Part shown: one piece after another, positions 30,867 to 40,891 of the stretch | Layout: each line of letters starts with the position of its first letter | Numbering within the stretch: the first letter of the stretch is position 1 | Assembly (NCBI GenBank): GCA_024867545.1 | Contig: JANFNE010000026.1 | Span: 620,001-684,000 of the forward strand | Length of the DNA: 64,000 bases | From: Phytopythium helicoides | Taxonomy: Eukaryota > Oomycota > Peronosporomycetes > Pythiales > Pythiaceae | Direction: 5' to 3' | The notes under the pieces: model-generated | What the model saw: only the letters and a program-made list of their open reading frames with translations | Told to the model about the DNA's origin: nothing | The model's database searches: none | Position numbers and translations under genes: made by a program

Positions 30867-32414
30867 AGCAAGAATGTGTTTGCGGCAAGCAAGAGCTCCA
30901 GCAACACCTTCACCAAGCCCACCAACGCCGAGTCCTCCTCTGAAGTCTCCAGCGGCGTCGGCGTCGCCGTCGCCACCGTGCTCAGCAGGGTCCACGGATT
31001 CGACCTCACCAACGAAGTGTATGCGTCGTTCGCCGCTGACGTTGCAGCGCTGTATCAACGCCTGATCTCGGGAAAGCAGACGGCGCTCGAGACGCTGAGC
31101 GACATCCTGCGCAACCACGAGACGAGCGAGTACCTGTCATCTCCGCAGGAGGTGGCGACGTACGTGCGCGAGGCGGTGGCGAGCGTTCAGATCATCGACG
31201 TGCACACGCACCTGTTCCCTCCTAGTCATGGCAAGTTGATGCTGTGGGGAGTGAATGAGCTGTTGACGTACCACTATCTGGTGGCGGAGTACCTTCAGAC
31301 GGCTCCGATGGAGGTGGATGAGTTCAACACGTACTCGAAGGATGCGCAGGCGGATCTGATCTGGCAACACCTGTTCGTGGACCGCTCTCCAATGTCAGAA
31401 GCTTGCCGCGGTGTGCTGACGACGCTGAAGGCGCTGGGTTTGACGAACCTGGTGGAGAAGCGCGACCTGCGCGCGATCCAGGAGTGGTTCAAGCAGCAGG
31501 ACCCGGAGGAATACGTGGACACGGTGTTCCGTCTGGCGGGTCTCAAGTACGCGGTGATGACGAACATCCCGTTCGAGCCGGAGGAGGCTCGTCACTGGCT
31601 GGGTGACCCCGCGAACAACGTGGCTCCGCCTGCGTGGTCGCGCAAGTACTTCCGTTCTGCGCTGCGCGTGGACCAGGTGCTGTTGGGCGACTGGAAGTCG
31701 ATTGCTCCGACGCTGGACGTGTTCAGTCTGCCGCACACGCTGGACGGCGTGCGTGATCTGCTGGAGAAGTGGATCGACATTATGGCTCCGGAGTACTTCA
31801 TGGCGAGCGTGCCGATCCAATTTGAGTACCCGTCGGACGATGCAGCGGAGACGGCTGCGGGCGAGCTTCCGAGTGGCGCGGATCTGTTGCTGAAGGTGCT
31901 TTTGCCGTTGGCGGAGGCGAAGAAGCTGCCGATCGCGCTCAAGTTCGACAGCGTGCGTCCTATCAACGCGCGTCTGGGTGTGGCAGGCGATGGCGTGAAG
32001 CCCAGCAACGTGGACATTCTGATCAAGCTGTGCAACCGGTTCCCGAAGGTGAAGTTCCTGGCGACATTCCTGTCGCGTGTGAACCAGCACGAGGTGACGG
32101 TGACGGCCAACAAGTTCCGCAACCTGCACCTGTACGGCTGCTGGTGGTACTGCAACAACCCGTCCATCATCGAGGAGCTGACGCGCATGCGCATCGAGAT
32201 CCTGGGCACGGCGTTCACGAGCCAGCACTCGGACGCGCGCGTGCTGGACCAGCTCATTTACAAGTGGCGCCACTCGCGCGAGATCATCGGCGAGGTGCTG
32301 GTGGACATGTACGACAAGATGTTCCAGACTGGCTGGAAGATCTCCAAGAGCGATGTGCGTCGCGATGTGGAGCGTCTGTTTGGTCAGAGCTACGAGGAGT
32401 TCATGAGCAAGTAA
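29244..32414 (+). CDS. Fructuronate/mannonate dehydrogenase-like and uronate isomerase-like fusion protein, right copy
   Basis: Five exons: 29244-29324, 29400-29565, 29634-29807, 29885-29945, 30011-32414, all GT-AG, give 961 residues. The N-terminal half is a long-chain polyol/uronate dehydrogenase: GSGRFLRA dinucleotide loop, VVAQTRG, IGVGVTESG, INTDNLPHNG, NTMVDRITSH, TEPWPTKTLVIED. It has the catalytic Lys-x4-Asn-x2-His series in LKLNVANATH (Lys about residue 252). After a Ser/Thr-rich linker the C-terminal half is a uronate-isomerase-like amidohydrolase: DVHTHLFPP (about residue 557), LLTYHYLVAE, SPMSEACRG and the CWWYCNNP block near the C-terminus. In the bacterial pathway isomerase makes fructuronate (or tagaturonate) and the reductase then makes mannonate (or altronate), so the fusion would couple two consecutive steps. 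No targeting signal is seen; cytosolic by default. Confidence 0.82.
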
Positions 32415-32912
32415 GGTGGAGCGAGGTGTGTGGCAGGCGTGTGCACGCAGTTCATCCACCAGTCGTGTCGTAAGGACGACTGCATGGGAAGGCATTGGGA
32501 TTAGACACACGCATGTCAGGACAGACAGACAGACAGACCGCTGAGCAGGTCGGCGACACAACTACTTCAAAGTAGCCGTGTATATATCGTTGGAGAGAAT
32601 GGAACAAACGTGATCATCATCGAGATCGCCGCTCCCTTTTTTATATGTTGATTGTTTGGTATGTGTTGTTGTCGTGGTTGTCATGAGAGTCGTTGCAGGC
32701 ATGAGTTTCAGCATGGCACAGATCAATCAGACGCAATGGGAGACAAGTTGATGGATGGGCATATGGAGAGATTGCTGCTTGATGGTCTCTGATGTAGAAT
32801 AGTTGGCGAGATGTGAGGTCTAGTGGTCAATCATCAATCTCTCACACGACCACGACCAGATCTCTTCCGTGAAGACCACAGCATAGAGCTCGGGCTCGAC
32901 CTCCTCCAGCTC

Positions 32913-32928
32913 GCTCATTCCACAATTC
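32913..32928 (+). promoter_or_regulatory. Oomycete-type initiator of Gly/Tyr-rich gene C
   Basis: GCTCATTCCACAATTC, 92 bp before the ATG at 33005, as for genes A and B. Confidence 0.7.
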
Positions 32929-33004
32929 GCCAGCTCCCATTCAAGTTTCCACCCCCAACACAATCGCCAAGTGACCAAGTGACCAAGCAAACCAGTAAGA
33001 CACC

Positions 33005-33571
33005 ATGCAGATCACCAAGTCTCTCGCACTGCTCGTCGCAGCCATCGTCGCCTCGACCTCGGCAACCACATCAGCTGCTGACGTCAAGAAACCCGAGTCG
33101 GTCTCCGTTCAGGACGCGACGGTCAAGCAGGAGACTTCGTCCGTGTCGACGCCAGCATCGGCCTCGGCTTCGGCAACGGCGTCCAAGCTCGAAGGATACT
33201 ACGGTCAGGGCTATGGCTACGGCAAGGGATACGGTAAGGGCTACGGCTACGGCTACAGCTACGGTGACGACAGCAGCGACGACTACGGCAGTAGTGATGA
33301 CTACGGCAGCAGTGACGACTATGGCAGCAGTGACGACTACGGGAAGAAGCACCGCCGTCACCACGGCTGCCACCGTCGGCATCACCACCACCGCCACCAT
33401 GGCAAGAAGTACGGCTACGACGACAGCTCGGACAGCTCGGACGACTACGGCTACGGAGGGTATGGCTATGGCGGTGGCTACGGTGGTGGCTACGGTGGTG
33501 GCTATGGAGGAGGCTATGGCGGTGGCTATGGAGGCGACTACTACGGTCGTGGTGGCTACGGCTACTACTGA
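33005..33571 (+). CDS. Secreted Gly/Tyr-rich repeat protein C
   Basis: 188 residues with a signal peptide (MQITKSLALLVAAIVASTSA), GYGKGYGKGYG tract, four SSDDYG repeats, His/Arg block, and a GGYGG tail ending GGDYYGRGGYGYY. It is four residues shorter than copy B, in the Gly-rich tail. It lies in the right arm of inverted repeat 1 downstream of the right fusion gene, mirroring B. Secreted structural or metal-binding function is compositional inference. Confidence 0.8.
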   Translation: MQITKSLALLVAAIVASTSATTSAADVKKPESVSVQDATVKQETSSVSTPASASASATASKLEGYYGQGYGYGKGYGKGYGYGYSYGDDSSDDYGSSDDYGSSDDYGSSDDYGKKHRRHHGCHRRHHHHRHHGKKYGYDDSSDSSDDYGYGGYGYGGGYGGGYGGGYGGGYGGGYGGDYYGRGGYGYY

Positions 33572-33770
33572 TCGGTGTGCTGTTGCTGATGAGATGTGGT
33601 GAAAGTAGAAAGCACAAGGTACAGTGTCGTTAGATGTCTAGTGTCGTGCTGAATCGGTAATCAACGTGAATCAAATTGAAAAAAAGGTTCATTCATCATG
33701 CACAACAGCATTCAGACGCCTCTCTAACAGAGCATCAGCCTACGAAACCACTTTCATCTCACAACCTGGC

Positions 33771-36119
33771 TCACGACACCTCGGCCAGCGCACCGTATGG
33801 GTATTCACCAGTGTTGATGGTGAACGTGGCGCACAGAGGGTCGGCGATCGCCGTCGTGTTGTACACATCGCAGTCCGTCTCGGGCTTGATGGCAATCACG
33901 TAGTCAGTGTCTTCGGCCACCTGCTTGAAGCCCTGACCGATCTGCGGGTAGTACACGCTCCAGTCGTCGGCCGTGAGCGTGAAGGTTACCTCAGTCGACT
34001 GCCCGGCCTCGAGGTAGATCTTGTTGAATTTCTTAAGCAGCTTGACCTCAGGCACCGAGTACGAGCGGTACGGCTGCGTCAGGAACAGCATGACAGTTTC
34101 CTTGCCGGCCATGGAACCAGAGTTGGTCACGGTGACCGACACGTTGATCGAGTCCGAGCTGGAGGTCACGTTGTAGGTGCTCAGCGTCAAATCCGAGTAG
34201 TCGAACGTCGTGTAGCTGAGGCCGTGACCAAAGTCCCACTGCATCTCGCAGTAGTCACCCGACGCACACTGGGTGCTCACGCGGTGGTTGTATGGGATCG
34301 CGACGTTACCCGCGTCCTTGGGGTATGTGATAGGAAGACGACCACTCGGGTTCACCTGGCCGAAGATGATCTCAGCCATGGCCTGGCCCCCAAGCTCGCA
34401 GGCAAGAAGTCCGTCGATCACAGCGTACACGTACTCAGTGACGTCGCCAAGCAGACGTGGGCGACCTTCAAACAGAACAAGGATGACCTTGGTTCCAGTG
34501 GCAGCAAGCTCCTTGACGTATTCGATCTGTCCCTCGGGCAGCGCGAGGTCATTGATATCGCCCTTCTTCTCCGCGTACGGCGCCTCGCCGACCACTGCAA
34601 TGGTGTATTCGGACTTGGCCGCGTACGCCTTGGCTGTGGCCAGATCCTCCTCCGAATACGAGCCGTTGGCGTACAAACCATTGAAGTAGGTCACGCTGTC
34701 GTTGCCGATGAGAGCCTCGAGACCATCCTTAACCGAGATACCCTTGGGGAAGTTGGACTTGCCCGAGATACCCTGCCACGTGATGCTCCAGCCACCGCAC
34801 TGGTACGCGATGTTGTCCGCCGAGTGGCCCGTGAGGAAAACCGAGGTGCCATTCGCCAGAGGCAGCGTGCTGTCGTTGTTCTGTACCAGCACAATCGACT
34901 CGCGCGCAAGCTCGAGTGCGTCCGCGACGTCGTCGTCATTGCCGATCATATCCAGATACTGCTCACCGGGCATTGGATTTTCGTACAAACCGAGTTGCAC
35001 CTTGAGCTTGACAACGCGGCGAGCCGACTCCTTCATGCGCTCCAGGATGCCAGGGTTCTCTTCAAGCAGTGCCTTCGAGCCATTGATAAAGCTGGTCGAG
35101 TCGGCAATCATACTCATGTCGAGCGTCGTGCGCTCAAGAGAGAACTTGGTAGCCTCATCCGTCGTGCGTGCCGTGCGATGAAAGTCTTGTAGGGCATCGA
35201 TCTCCGCGTAGTCAGAGACGGTCATGCCCGTGAATCCCAAGTCGTTACGCAGCAGCGTTGACAGGAGCTTCGAGTTTTGGATCGTCGGGACACTGTTGAC
35301 CGAAATGTAGTTCTCCATGGCCGACAGTACACCAGCGTCCACCGCAGCCTTGAAAGGACGGGCGAAGTAGTTGAGCAGGTCAAAGTCCGTGATCGTTGCG
35401 CCGTCCTTGTCGTGGCCAGTTGGGGTCTTGGAGTATGCGATGAAGTGCTTCATACACGCCGCGAGCTCACCCGTGCTCTGCAAACCACGCACAATCGCGT
35501 CCGCCATGACCGAGATCGTGTACGGGTCCTCGCCGAACGTCTCGTATGTGCGTGCCCACAGCGGGTTCGACGCCACCTCGAGGATGGGGCCGAACGCCCA
35601 CGGGATACCAGCCGCTAGCGTATCACGCGCCGTCACTTGGCCCATCTTGTAGACCAGGTCCGGGTTGAAGGACGCTGCTCCATTGATCTGCTGACCGAAG
35701 ATGACAGTGCCGAGCACAAGTGCAGCACCGTGCACCGAGTCGAGACCGAAGATCATCGGGTGACCGCCGTTCTCCTCCATGGTGATCTCCTGGATCTTGG
35801 TCACAGCCGCACGGAACTCTTCAGCCGTCCAGGCGTAGCTGAAACTCTCATTTGTGTAGTAGTAGCCCGTGGACAGTGGCGCACCGAGGTATGACCCCAC
35901 CTTGAGCTTCGCATACGAACGGACAAGGTCCTCATTGATGCTCAGGTCGTCGTTGACGAGGCCGTAGATGGAGATCTGGGACATCTGACCGATGATGTCT
36001 TCGGTCGTGAAGTTGGCCATGATGGCATCCACCTGCGCGTCCCATTGGTCAGCGGCAGCGTGGTGGGCCGATAGGCCAAGCGCCGTCAGAACGAGCGGCG
36101 CCAGCCAGGTCTTGAACAT
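33771..36119 (-). CDS. Secreted GH3 beta-glucosidase (possibly beta-glucosidase/xylosidase)
   Basis: Single exon, 782 residues from MFKTWLAPLVLTALGLSAHHAAA, a good signal peptide; the longer in-frame start upstream would bury it and lies at the Inr. It has the complete GH3 architecture. The TIM barrel contains GLDSVHGA, WAFGPILEVASNPLWARTYETFGEDPY and KHFIAYSKTPTGHDKD. The nucleophile is Asp in MTVSDYAE (about residue 303). It continues with the alpha/beta sandwich (VLVQNNDSTLPLANG, AVVGEAPYAEKKGD) and a C-terminal fibronectin-III-like domain (DFGHGLSYTTFDYS). Family members release glucose or xylose from beta-linked oligosaccharides in the plant cell wall. Several N-glycosylation sites (NFT, NES, NDS, NGT, NVT, NVS) fit secretion. 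Confidence 0.93.
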   Translation of the reverse strand: MFKTWLAPLVLTALGLSAHHAAADQWDAQVDAIMANFTTEDIIGQMSQISIYGLVNDDLSINEDLVRSYAKLKVGSYLGAPLSTGYYYTNESFSYAWTAEEFRAAVTKIQEITMEENGGHPMIFGLDSVHGAALVLGTVIFGQQINGAASFNPDLVYKMGQVTARDTLAAGIPWAFGPILEVASNPLWARTYETFGEDPYTISVMADAIVRGLQSTGELAACMKHFIAYSKTPTGHDKDGATITDFDLLNYFARPFKAAVDAGVLSAMENYISVNSVPTIQNSKLLSTLLRNDLGFTGMTVSDYAEIDALQDFHRTARTTDEATKFSLERTTLDMSMIADSTSFINGSKALLEENPGILERMKESARRVVKLKVQLGLYENPMPGEQYLDMIGNDDDVADALELARESIVLVQNNDSTLPLANGTSVFLTGHSADNIAYQCGGWSITWQGISGKSNFPKGISVKDGLEALIGNDSVTYFNGLYANGSYSEEDLATAKAYAAKSEYTIAVVGEAPYAEKKGDINDLALPEGQIEYVKELAATGTKVILVLFEGRPRLLGDVTEYVYAVIDGLLACELGGQAMAEIIFGQVNPSGRLPITYPKDAGNVAIPYNHRVSTQCASGDYCEMQWDFGHGLSYTTFDYSDLTLSTYNVTSSSDSINVSVTVTNSGSMAGKETVMLFLTQPYRSYSVPEVKLLKKFNKIYLEAGQSTEVTFTLTADDWSVYYPQIGQGFKQVAEDTDYVIAIKPETDCDVYNTTAIADPLCATFTINTGEYPYGALAEVS

Positions 36120-36186
36120 GCTGGCTTGTGCTTCTGTCCGAAGACTGCCTTGGTTGCTTGGATTATTGGAGTGCTCAGGAGCTGGT

Positions 36187-36202
36187 AAGTTGGAAAATGA
36201 GC
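36187..36202 (-). promoter_or_regulatory. Oomycete-type initiator of the GH3 gene
   Basis: The reverse complement reads GCTCATTTTCCAACTT, 83 bp before the chosen ATG. This supports that start over the longer reading frame. Confidence 0.6.
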
Positions 36203-36249
36203 AAGACTGCCTGAAGTGTGGTTGATCCGAAGGCGGCTGGAGTCGCAAG

Positions 36250-37057
36250 GGCGACTAGTGCACCGAGTACTGTAGAGTATCTGTCTTCAGTGTCGAAAGC
36301 GCAGCAATCGATACAGATAGTCGCGGGAACAGTGGATCGCTGCATGGGCCGAGCACACGGACAAGCACGCTGACGTGCTGGTCAGAGCCATGCACAGGTG
36401 ATTAAGGCGCGCTCCGTTAGCGCGTCGGGGACACGTGATGATGGCAGTTGAAGTAGACGGATAGCTCTGCTCTGCTTCGTCTACTGTGTATGCGGAAATA
36501 GTAGCACGCGGGGAGTGGCTCCACGCGTTGACCGAGTTGACGTGGTTGAAGTTGTTGGGCGGTGTGCATCTGAATCAAGGTAAGCGTACACAGCACAGGC
36601 AGCTCTTCAACGATCATCGGAGTGGTGGCTCAGAGCCAATACCCCACGATGTACAGGCGACTTGCTGTAGCACTACTGAGGCAGCAGAGCCACGCATGAG
36701 CAGCTTGGGACCTTACTGCTTGGGAGCAAACAGCGCTACGAAATAATGCGCACGAAGCACCATGCAGAGCTTGCATTGCAACAAAGCTGTCAGATCAAGC
36801 TGCTTAAGTTGAAGTCGCGTCGCAGATCGTGCACCGGATCTGCTATTGGCGCTGGGTCTTTGCAGCGCATTGCCGCTACCAAGACATTGGCAACGCGTTA
36901 CCTTTTGATGTGTGGGTGCCTTGCCGTTCATTGCATCAAATTGTCTGCTGTGCTGCAAATGCGCGCGCGCAACTACACGCTAGCCATTTCAATGCGTCCT
37001 TGCCACAAGAAGCAGCTATAAATCCACTCTCACAGCAATTGCATTATCGATTTGCTT
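36250..37057. other. Intergenic region without recognised gene
   Basis: About 800 bp between the GH3 promoter and the 3' end of the HAUS3-like gene. Overlapping short ORFs only; nothing recognisable. Confidence 0.5.
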
Positions 37058-39128
37058 TCAAAGCTTTAGCCTCGAGCGTAAACGTTCCATGTTAGCTTGC
37101 TGCTGTGCCTTTGTGGCTGGGTCCATGGCCAACGACCGTCGCTTGATTCGAAGGTCCTCCAGTACTGCATGCAGATCAGACTCTGTTTGGTCCTTGGCGT
37201 CCATACAATTTTGAACTGTCGCTGACACTTGGCTCGAAAGTAGCATGGGTGCTGATGATGTTGCGTCGCCAAAAAGCTGTTCTCGAACCGTATCCAATAC
37301 CTTCCTCTTGGCTGAATAAACGTGATGCCACTCAATTGTGAGTTGATTCTTGTCGTTGCGGAGCTTTGTAGCCTCTGAGTTCGCAAGCTGCCCCATTCGT
37401 GTCATCTCTTCAAACGTCTGGAATTGAAGGGTAGTCGGTTTGTGCTCGTCTGAGCTACTCGTCGCTGCTTTAGACCGCGTGATTGCTTCTAGCCTGGAGA
37501 ATAGGGTGCGAGCCACTTCATCCGAGTCCTTGATGGTGGATCGAGCAGTATGAAAAGGCGGGAGGTAGCTCGATCTTCGTTGCTGTGTATTGTGCACACG
37601 GAGTCCGTGCATTTGAAGTCTTTCTTGAGCCTGTGAGTTGGCGTCAGCAAGACTGCTTGATAAATATCTGAGGGTGCGCTCTACGCGCTTGAGCTCTACA
37701 TACTCTTCGTCAAGTAGTCGATGTGTTAACCTGTACAAATGGTGAAAGATGCGGTTACTTGCTACCCTATCATCAAAACTAAGGGAAGCGTTACGAAATG
37801 TACCTTAGACGACCGTATTGGAGGTCAAGAGCATCGACAAGCGTGCGAAGCCGAAGAAATCGTCGCTCTTGCCTCCACAACTTTTGCTCGTAGCTACCGA
37901 CAAGCACAGTCGTGGTCTTCAGGAACGCCATCTCTTCAAACGCGCAAGGAAGTAGCCGATCAGTGTACTCGGTAAGCTGCTTCCGAGTTGACTCGAGTGC
38001 AGCGCTTAGCGTCTTGTGCTGGGCTACAACGGCTTCTGCACTCATGAGATCGTACTGTTGCACCAAGCGCCGTCGCGAGTCACGGACTTGCTTTTGTCTC
38101 TCTGTTGCTCGGGCAAGCTCCAATTGTGCCATCAGCGCATCATACTCGCTCGCGACAAAAGCCTTCTCGAGGCGAGCTAGCTCAACGCAGCAGCTATGGG
38201 AACATCACAAAGCACTCTAAGAAAATCTTGAAGGGACGATGAATGACAGCAACACGCACCGATTGTAGAGGTAAATGTCTTGGTCTTGTAGCTGCAGCTG
38301 CTGGGGATCGACATTGCGAAAGAACCACGCTGTACGCTGCTGTGGTTGGCGATCTGCGTCATTGTCGGATTGCTGTTTCATAACTGCTAGGATTTTTGGT
38401 ACGTCTGTGTTAATCTTCTCGAGGTTTCCCCGCTCTGTTTCGAGCAGAGATGCAAGTGACTGCTGGTACAGCAGCTGCTTCCATTGCGTGTGAGAGCCGG
38501 CAACTACAAGTGAGCTAGCAGGATCGAGCGTTTGTGAGTCTTCGTGAGCTGAGGCCAGACGCTCCACCATGACATCAATATCGCTGCCGCTCCAGTCCAC
38601 AGCCGCAGAGCTTCGACCTGCAATCATCACCATCTCTTCCTCCTTCCTCCTTCGGGCGTCCTCTCTCACGTCCTCGTCCGACTTTCCCACTTGCTTGTGC
38701 ACCAATTTCGCCAGCCTTTCATTCTTCTGCTCTGCGATCCTGAGGTTCCTCTCAAGCGCTTCAACTTCTCCAGCCAGCCGCGCTCTCCTCTCCAGCAGTT
38801 CGTCCAGCGTCTCTCCCTGCTGCTCGCCCGCCACCTCCTCCACTTCCAGCTGCTCGTCGGATAGTAGTCCTCCATGCTCGCCGCGGATTAGCTCGCGGAA
38901 GAGCGCGTACTCGCTCGCGCTCAGCTGGCGCTTGACCGAGTGCTGCGGCCGCACCGACGCCACGAACCACTCGAGAAACGCGCGCACGCGCACCGACGGG
39001 AGCGCGAACAGCGCGTCCAGCGCCTCCGCACGCAGCTGCGCAGCGTCCTGGCCGTCCGCGGCGTCCCGCGAGTCGTAGCCGAGCTCCAGCAGCAGCGCCG
39101 CGAGCGCGCCGCCATACCCCGCCATCAT
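37058..39128 (-). CDS. HAUS augmin-like complex subunit 3 homologue
   Basis: Three exons (39128-38260, 38193-37804, 37730-37058) with 66- and 73-nt introns give 643 residues; human HAUS3 is about 600. The N-terminus has the subunit 3 pattern: a small helical domain (VRAFLEWFVASV...LSASEYALFRELI) followed by long coiled coils (ERRARLAGEVEALERNLRIAEQKNERL). Splices were placed by phase: LYNR joins CCVELARLEKAFVASEYDAL and RLR joins LTHRLLDEEYVELKRVER. Augmin recruits gamma-tubulin to spindle microtubules to branch new ones. Weak sequence conservation leaves another coiled-coil spindle protein possible. The gene is head-to-head with DBP5, 128 bp apart, suggesting a shared promoter. Confidence 0.72.
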
Positions 39129-39256
39129 GTAGTCGATCTTTATGGCGATAAAGGGCAACCAATGTCACTGACTCGATAGAGTGACATAGATTTTGAAATC
39201 AACCCCTCTGGCGGGGAGCCGTCAAAGGAGAAAGTGCGGCGAGCCGAGCGAGCGAC

Positions 39257-40807
39257 ATGAGCGACAAGGAGGAGGCGACGGCGGCCGCAGTGGCGCTGGA
39301 GGCCAAGGCGGAGGCCGCGGAGGCGGCGGCAAAGGCGCAGGAGGGCGAGAAGGCCGCGGGCGCGGAGACGGCGGTCGAGGAGGTCACGCAGTCGCTCGAG
39401 GAGATCCTGGCGCTCGGCCAGGGGCTCGACGACGAGGACTACAAGGCCGAGCTCGAGGTGCTGCAGAACGACCCCAACTCGAACCTCTTCTCGGCCGTTA
39501 CGTTCGAGGAGCTCAACCTGTGCGTGCGCGCGAAAGCTGGTTGATTGCGGGACTTGCGGCTTACGGATTGTGGATTCTCGACAGCCCCGAGCCGCTTCTC
39601 AAGGGTGTGTACGCCATGAAGTTCTCCAAGCCATCCAAGATCCAGTCGGTCGCGCTGCCGCTCATTCTCGCCGAGTAAGCAGCACTCGTTGCTATCGCTG
39701 TGTGGCTGAGGCCGACCCGGATCTGACGATTCCTCGTGTTTCCACAGCCCGCCTGAGAACCTCATCGGTCAGGCGCAGAGCGGAAGCGGCAAGACGGCCA
39801 CCTTCGCGCTGGGCATGCTCTACCGCGTGGACCCAAGCGTGCGCGCGCCGCAAGCGCTCTGCATTGGCCCGACGCGTGAGCTCGTGCGCCAGATCGCGGC
39901 GGTCGTCAAGGCCATGGGCAAGTACCAGGACGTGGACGTGTTCCTCGCGATCCCTGGCAACGACGTGGCGCGTGGCGAGACGCTGCAGTCCCAGATTGTG
40001 ATCGGTACGCCCGGCAAGGTCGAGGGTATGATCAAGAAGCGCCAGATTGACACCCGCCAGATCAAGATCTTTGTGCTAGATGAGGCCGACGTCATGGTGT
40101 CCGAGGATGGCCAGCGCGAGCGCTCGGTGGCCATCAAGAAGATGATCAAGAACCGGTCGTGCCAGTACCTGCTCTTCTCGGCGACGTACGCTGACGACGT
40201 TCGCGAGTTTGCCATGAAGATGGTGCCTGACCACAACATTATCACGGTCAAGAAGGAGAAGCTGACGCTCGACGGCATCAAGCAGTTCTGGATCGACTGC
40301 GGCTCGCGCGACAACAAGTTCAAGGTGCTGTCGGATATCTTCGCCATCCTGACGATCGGCAAGTGCGTCATCTTCGTGCAGTCTCGCGAGACGTGTAAGA
40401 ATCTGACGCGCCGCATGCGCGAGAACGGACACTCGGTCGGCATCCTTCACGGTGCCGATATGGCCAAGGAGGTTCGCGACCAGGTCATTGACGAGTTCCG
40501 TGCCGGTACGACCAACGTGCTCATCACGACCAACGTGCTCGCGCGTGGTATCGATGTGGCCGGTGTTTCGCTCGTCATCAACTTCGACATTCCACTCAGC
40601 CGTGACCAGCGACCCGACCCGGAGACATACCTGCACCGTATCGGTCGTACGGGTCGCTTTGGCCGCAAGGGATGCGCCATCAACTTTGTCTACGACAACA
40701 AGAGCAAGCAGGACCTGGCCGAGATCGAGGAGTATTACCAGCGTCCTATCACGCAGGCGCCTGCAGACGACATCGAAGCCCTAGAGAAGCTGCTCCAGTG
40801 GGATTAG
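39257..40807 (+). CDS. DEAD-box RNA helicase DBP5/DDX19 (mRNA export)
   Basis: Three exons (39257-39519, 39585-39674, 39748-40807) with 65- and 73-nt introns give 470 residues, the DDX19 length. It has a Glu/Ala-rich N-terminus, then FEELNLPEPLLKGVYAMKFSKPSKIQ (the DBP5-type Q motif), AQSGSGKT (motif I), PTRELVRQ (Ia), DEAD in VLDEADVM, SAT, ARGIDV and HRIGRTGRFGRKG. The subfamily call rests on the MKFSKPSKIQ block and the conserved C-terminus. DBP5 works at the cytoplasmic face of the nuclear pore, remodelling mRNPs with GLE1 and inositol hexakisphosphate. Confidence 0.95.
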
Positions 40808-40891
40808 GCTGCTGAAAGAGGTTGGCTGCTAGTTCAGGTAAAAAGGCGCAAGTGAGGAACATGCAGGCTGTTGCCTGTTTGGCTTTGGTAT

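Larger units (their letters stand above)
30867..33678 (+). repeat. Inverted repeat 1, right arm (about 2.8 kb)
   Basis: Mirror copy of 24486-27309, reaching from within the right fusion gene through its 3' flank, gene C and its 3' flank to TCAAATTG at 33678. The near identity includes non-coding DNA, so it reflects recent duplication or gene conversion rather than protein selection. Confidence 0.9.

Noticed and set aside
31395..32561. 388-codon minus-strand ORF (and its mirror near 25615-26268)
   Set aside because: Antisense to the uronate-isomerase half of the fusion genes. Present in both arms only because the DNA is duplicated.
33666..35192. 508-codon plus-strand ORF
   Set aside because: It is exactly antisense to the GH3 gene, which has a signal peptide and all family motifs. 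The antisense frame is an artefact of GC-rich codon use.
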